DNA from: Flavobacteriia bacterium
GTDB lineage: Bacteria; Bacteroidota; Bacteroidia; Flavobacteriales; Flavobacteriaceae
DNA: 9,830 nucleotides
Assembly (NCBI GenBank): GCA_003973375.1
Contig: QNYL01000004.1
Span: 1 to 9,830, forward strand
Reading direction: 5' to 3'
The notes beneath the pieces were generated by a model that searched no databases, was not told the origin of the DNA, and saw only the letters and a program-made list of their open reading frames with translations. Below are positions 7,329-9,830 of this stretch, in pieces; positions within the stretch are counted from its first letter, which is position 1; the number at the start of each line of letters is the position of its first letter. The translations under genes were made by a program, and so were the position numbers.

Positions 7329-8447
7329 TTAAATTTTTAAGGCTTTTAAATAAAGTTTAGTATAGGCATTAGCTATTGAAGTTTTGCTAAAGTATTTAAT
7401 ACAATATTGGTGCATTTTTTGGTGAATTTGTTTATTTTTTTCTTTTTCTTCGATTATTGCTTTCAGAAAAGCTTTCTCATCATTTTTAGGGACTAATATA
7501 CCAAAATCAGAGGGAAAGAATTCTTTGATACCCCCAACATCCGAACTAACAACACGTACACCACAAGCAAAAGCTTCTTTAATAACACATGAAAAAGTTT
7601 CAAAATGACTAAACAAAATTAAAATATTAGATTTCCTTAAGTACTCCGGTATCTTATCATAAGGGAGTTCACCAGTCATTTCTAACTTTTCTGAATGAAT
7701 CCCTAATCTTTTTATTTCATTAATATATCGTTCCGGATTTGGACCAACCAAAATAAATCTAAAATCGGAAATATAGTCTTGTAATTTTCGTATTACACGA
7801 AGAATTCCACTAATATTTTTATGAGAATTATTTAAACTGGAAATATGGATAAGAGTAAAAACTTCTGAACTTTTATTTTGTGGATAAAACAATTCAGTAT
7901 CAACTACATTAGGAATTACCTGATAATTTCCCTTGAACCCAAGTTTTAGCATATTCTTTTCCAGATCATAACTTACCGGACAAATATAAGCAGCTTTTTT
8001 TGTAATTTTTTTTGCGAAGTAGCGCTCGAAATAAGAAAGGTTAATTGATAAATCTGCTAAATAGCCAGTAAAATGTTCAGTTGCAATAAATGGTTTTTTT
8101 TGTAAAAGGGCTATAATTCCGGCAGGATAAATTCGATTAACATGGATTAAATCATAATCGCCTGCCATCTTTATCAGTTTTTTATATGCAGTGTAAAAAT
8201 TTATTAACCTATTTCCCGGAAAAGATTCAGGCTTCAAATAAGTAATCAATGTGCGTACCCCGTTAATTATTTTATCATCTGTTATATTATGGTGTATATT
8301 CGGATCAGTGACGACATGGATGGCTGTTACACGGTGTTGAGTTGCTACTGACTCTGCATGCCTTTGAATAAAATCGCCATTAGCAGGTAAAACCCTTGAA
8401 GGATACCAGCTGTTTAAAAATAATATATGTAACTTTTTTTTGGTCAA
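7329..8447 (-). CDS. Glycosyltransferase family 4 (GT-B fold), TTG start
   Basis: This 372-residue cytoplasmic glycosyltransferase has the two-domain GT-B layout. The acceptor-side N-domain carries LFLNSWYPSRVLPANGDFIQ (9-28) and TEHFTGYLADL (123-133). The donor-side C-domain starts near IPNVVDTELFYP (178-189), with HISSLNNSHKN (201-211), ILVGPNP (232-238) and the GT4 E-x7-E motif with E283 and E291 in HFETFSCVIKEAFACG (281-296), then VVSSDVGGIKEF (299-310). Family 4 enzymes are retaining and use nucleotide- or lipid-linked sugars; the sugar is unknown. The reading frame has no ATG before the conserved core: an in-frame TAA lies three codons before the TTG at 8447-8445, so TTG is the only plausible start, followed by an A8 run (8441-8434). 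It is the first gene of the glycosyltransferase-flippase-methyltransferase operon and diverges from yjjG across 41 bp. Confidence 0.92.
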   Translation of the reverse strand: MTKKKLHILFLNSWYPSRVLPANGDFIQRHAESVATQHRVTAIHVVTDPNIHHNITDDKIINGVRTLITYLKPESFPGNRLINFYTAYKKLIKMAGDYDLIHVNRIYPAGIIALLQKKPFIATEHFTGYLADLSINLSYFERYFAKKITKKAAYICPVSYDLEKNMLKLGFKGNYQVIPNVVDTELFYPQNKSSEVFTLIHISSLNNSHKNISGILRVIRKLQDYISDFRFILVGPNPERYINEIKRLGIHSEKLEMTGELPYDKIPEYLRKSNILILFSHFETFSCVIKEAFACGVRVVSSDVGGIKEFFPSDFGILVPKNDEKAFLKAIIEEKEKNKQIHQKMHQYCIKYFSKTSIANAYTKLYLKALKI

Positions 8448-8451
8448 ATCT

Positions 8452-8463
8452 AATTAGCTAATT
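8452..8463. promoter_or_regulatory. 12-bp perfect palindrome in the divergent intergenic region
   Basis: AATTAGCTAATT is a perfect 12-bp palindrome near the centre of the 41-bp gap between the glycosyltransferase (minus) and yjjG (plus). Further TAGC/GCTA-containing sequence follows at 8470-8474. A dimeric regulator controlling both divergent genes could bind here. AT-rich palindromes of this size also arise by chance, and no known operator is recognised, so this is a weak call. Confidence 0.25.
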
Positions 8464-8488
8464 TAGTAAGCTAAAATAAAACCTTTTC

Positions 8489-9184
8489 ATGAATAAGCCG
8501 TCAAATAAAATAAAACATATCTTTTTCGATCTCGATCATACTTTATGGGATTTTGAAACCAATTCGGGTAAAACATTTGAGTATATTTTTAAAAAATACG
8601 AAGTTGGTGCTGATATCTCCGAATTTATGAAGGTCTATAAACCGATCAATCATAATTATTGGAAACTGTACCGGGAAGACAAAATTACCAAATCCAAATT
8701 GAGATTTGGAAGATTAAAAGATGCTTTTGATAAACTGAATTTTGAGGTATCTGATGAATTAATAGATCTTCTGGCAGAGGAATACATCAATTATCTTCCT
8801 TTTAACAATGCTTTATTTGAGGGTGCTCATGAAATTCTGAGTTATTTAAAACCAAAATATAAAATGCATATCATCACCAACGGATTTGAAGAAGTACAGC
8901 ATAAAAAGATGAATAATGCCAATTTACTGGAGTATTTTGACAAAATCATTACTTCTGAGGAAGTTGGAGTTAAGAAACCCAATCCGAGAATCTTTGAATA
9001 TGCACTGGAGAAAGCTCAGGCTTTACAGGAAGAAAGTATGATGATAGGAGATAATTTTGAGGCGGATATACTTGGAGCGAGGAATGTTGGAATGCAAACT
9101 ATATTTTGTAAATTTAACGGAGAAACTTCTGATGATAAGACCATCAGTGTTACCAGATTGTCAGAAATAAGGCAATATCTGTAG
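8489..9184 (+). CDS. yjjG: HAD-superfamily 5'-nucleotidase, YjjG type
   Basis: This 231-residue cytoplasmic HAD hydrolase matches the length of YjjG/YfnB pyrimidine 5'-nucleotidases. These dephosphorylate nucleoside monophosphates and are thought to clear non-canonical pyrimidine nucleotides. All four HAD motifs are present: motif I FFDLDHTLWDF (12-22; nucleophile D14 and acid/base D16), motif II IITNGF (128-133; T130), motif III GVKKPNPRIF (160-169; K163) and motif IV MIGDNFEADILGA (185-197; D188 and D193). The helical C1 cap between motifs I and II (about 23-115) includes NHNYWKLYREDKI (54-66), typical of the group. The ATG at 8489 gives the usual short lead into motif I. The next gene starts 54 bp downstream. 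The match to the subfamily is good, but specificity cannot be proved from sequence. Confidence 0.9.
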   Translation: MNKPSNKIKHIFFDLDHTLWDFETNSGKTFEYIFKKYEVGADISEFMKVYKPINHNYWKLYREDKITKSKLRFGRLKDAFDKLNFEVSDELIDLLAEEYINYLPFNNALFEGAHEILSYLKPKYKMHIITNGFEEVQHKKMNNANLLEYFDKIITSEEVGVKKPNPRIFEYALEKAQALQEESMMIGDNFEADILGARNVGMQTIFCKFNGETSDDKTISVTRLSEIRQYL

Positions 9185-9238
9185 GGGATAAAAAAAAAAT
9201 AATATCTTTATAAAAAATTTGCTTGAATACTCCTCCCT

Positions 9239-9830
9239 ATGAAAAAAAAATGGATAGTATACCTGTTTTTGTTTTTTCTGTTCAAAATTCTTTCGGCACA
9301 GAATAAACACATCCTTTATGATTTTGATGAAATACCACAAACCTTGATGTTAAATCCCGGTGCTGTTGTTAGCTTTGACAAACATTTTGGAGTGCCTCTT
9401 TTGTCTAATATCTATTTTCAATTTGGGGCAACAAATAAAAATATGACCTATAATAACGTTCTTGCCGATAGTGATGGTATTACGGATATGCTTTCAAATG
9501 TTTATAAATATAATTTATCTGATAAAGATATCTTTAAACTGGATCAACGAATTGAGGTTTTAAATGCAGGTTTGAGGTTTAAAAACCCTAAATACTATCT
9601 GAGTTTTGGTATGTATGAGGAAATATACGGTTATGCCAGTTATCCTAAGGATCTTGCTGATTTTTTTTATAATGGGGATTATGGTCAAACAGGGAATATT
9701 AGATTTGATACAAAAACAAATTTTGGCAACATAAATTTTATTGGGAGTTTGACAGGTATTTTTCATGTAGGAATTTCTAATCAGATTACTCAAAAGATTA
9801 ATGTTGGTATTCGATTAAAATTAATTTCGG
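9239..9830 (+). CDS. DUF5723-like secreted, probably outer-membrane protein (N-terminal part, cut by window edge)
   Basis: The open frame from the ATG at 9239-9241 runs off the right edge after 197 codons. The protein starts with a signal peptide: KKK at 2-4, a hydrophobic core at about 5-18 with a single interrupting K16, and a likely signal peptidase I cut after ILSA (A20). The mature part contains LMLNPGAVVSFDKHFGVPLL (36-55), which resembles the 'NPA...D..f.iglPllsg' start of DUF5723 proteins in Bacteroidetes. Alternating hydrophobic strands follow, e.g. YYLSFGMYEEIYGYA (118-132) and INFIGSLTGIFHVGIS (165-180), as in an outer-membrane beta-barrel. Function is unknown in the family as far as I know. 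It lies 54 bp after yjjG and may be cotranscribed or have its own promoter; no exact TAnnTTTG box is seen in the gap. Codons 2-4 form an A9 run. Confidence 0.75.
   Translation, partial: MKKKWIVYLFLFFLFKILSAQNKHILYDFDEIPQTLMLNPGAVVSFDKHFGVPLLSNIYFQFGATNKNMTYNNVLADSDGITDMLSNVYKYNLSDKDIFKLDQRIEVLNAGLRFKNPKYYLSFGMYEEIYGYASYPKDLADFFYNGDYGQTGNIRFDTKTNFGNINFIGSLTGIFHVGISNQITQKINVGIRLKLIS

Noticed and set aside
8445..8452. TAGATTTG as the promoter of the glycan operon
   Set aside because: An exact match, but it covers the only usable start codon and has no -33 partner, so it is more likely chance; kept only as an observation.
9560..9793. Minus-strand open frame of 77 codons
   Set aside because: It is antisense to the DUF5723-like gene, which has a signal peptide and an unbroken frame to the window edge.

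Overview
The window looks like chromosomal DNA from a member of the Bacteroidetes, most probably a flavobacterium (Flavobacteriaceae). The pointers are AT-rich DNA, gene starts without a Shine-Dalgarno sequence, sequences fitting the Bacteroidetes -7 promoter box TAnnTTTG ahead of two transcription units, and protein families typical of that phylum: a DUF7033-type polysaccharide deacetylase next to radC, and a DUF5723-type outer-membrane protein. The genus cannot be fixed from this sequence alone.

Layout. (1) 1-1999, minus strand: a Trk potassium-uptake operon, trkA followed 15 bp later by trkH, which runs off the left edge. (2) 2079-5037, plus strand: radC, then a divergent polysaccharide deacetylase, then a FemAB/GNAT-like acyltransferase 18 bp further on. 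(3) 5038-5239: a 202-bp gap between convergent genes, the longest non-coding stretch. It holds a GC-rich inverted-repeat element like a REP and a short stretch that reads like the end of a lost gene. (4) 8447-5240, minus strand: a tightly packed three-gene operon, visibly more AT-rich than its neighbours, encoding a family 4 glycosyltransferase, a Wzx-like flippase and an FkbM-family methyltransferase. (5) 8489-9184, plus strand: a HAD phosphatase of the YjjG type. (6) 9239 to the right edge: the first 197 codons of a secreted, probably outer-membrane, DUF5723-like protein.

Functionally the window joins housekeeping genes (potassium uptake, RadC, nucleotide phosphatase) to five genes that plausibly build or decorate an extracellular glycan. 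The deacetylase and acyltransferase could change acyl groups. The glycosyltransferase, flippase and methyltransferase could add a sugar, export a lipid-linked glycan and cap it. No polymerase, initiating sugar transferase or sugar-nucleotide synthesis gene is visible, so any such pathway must be completed elsewhere. No tRNA, rRNA, CRISPR array, transposase or phage gene was recognised. I do not see a clearly new defence or mobile system. The best leads are the deacetylase/acyltransferase pair with its non-canonical metal site, the AT-rich glycan islet, and the odd 202-bp junction between them.
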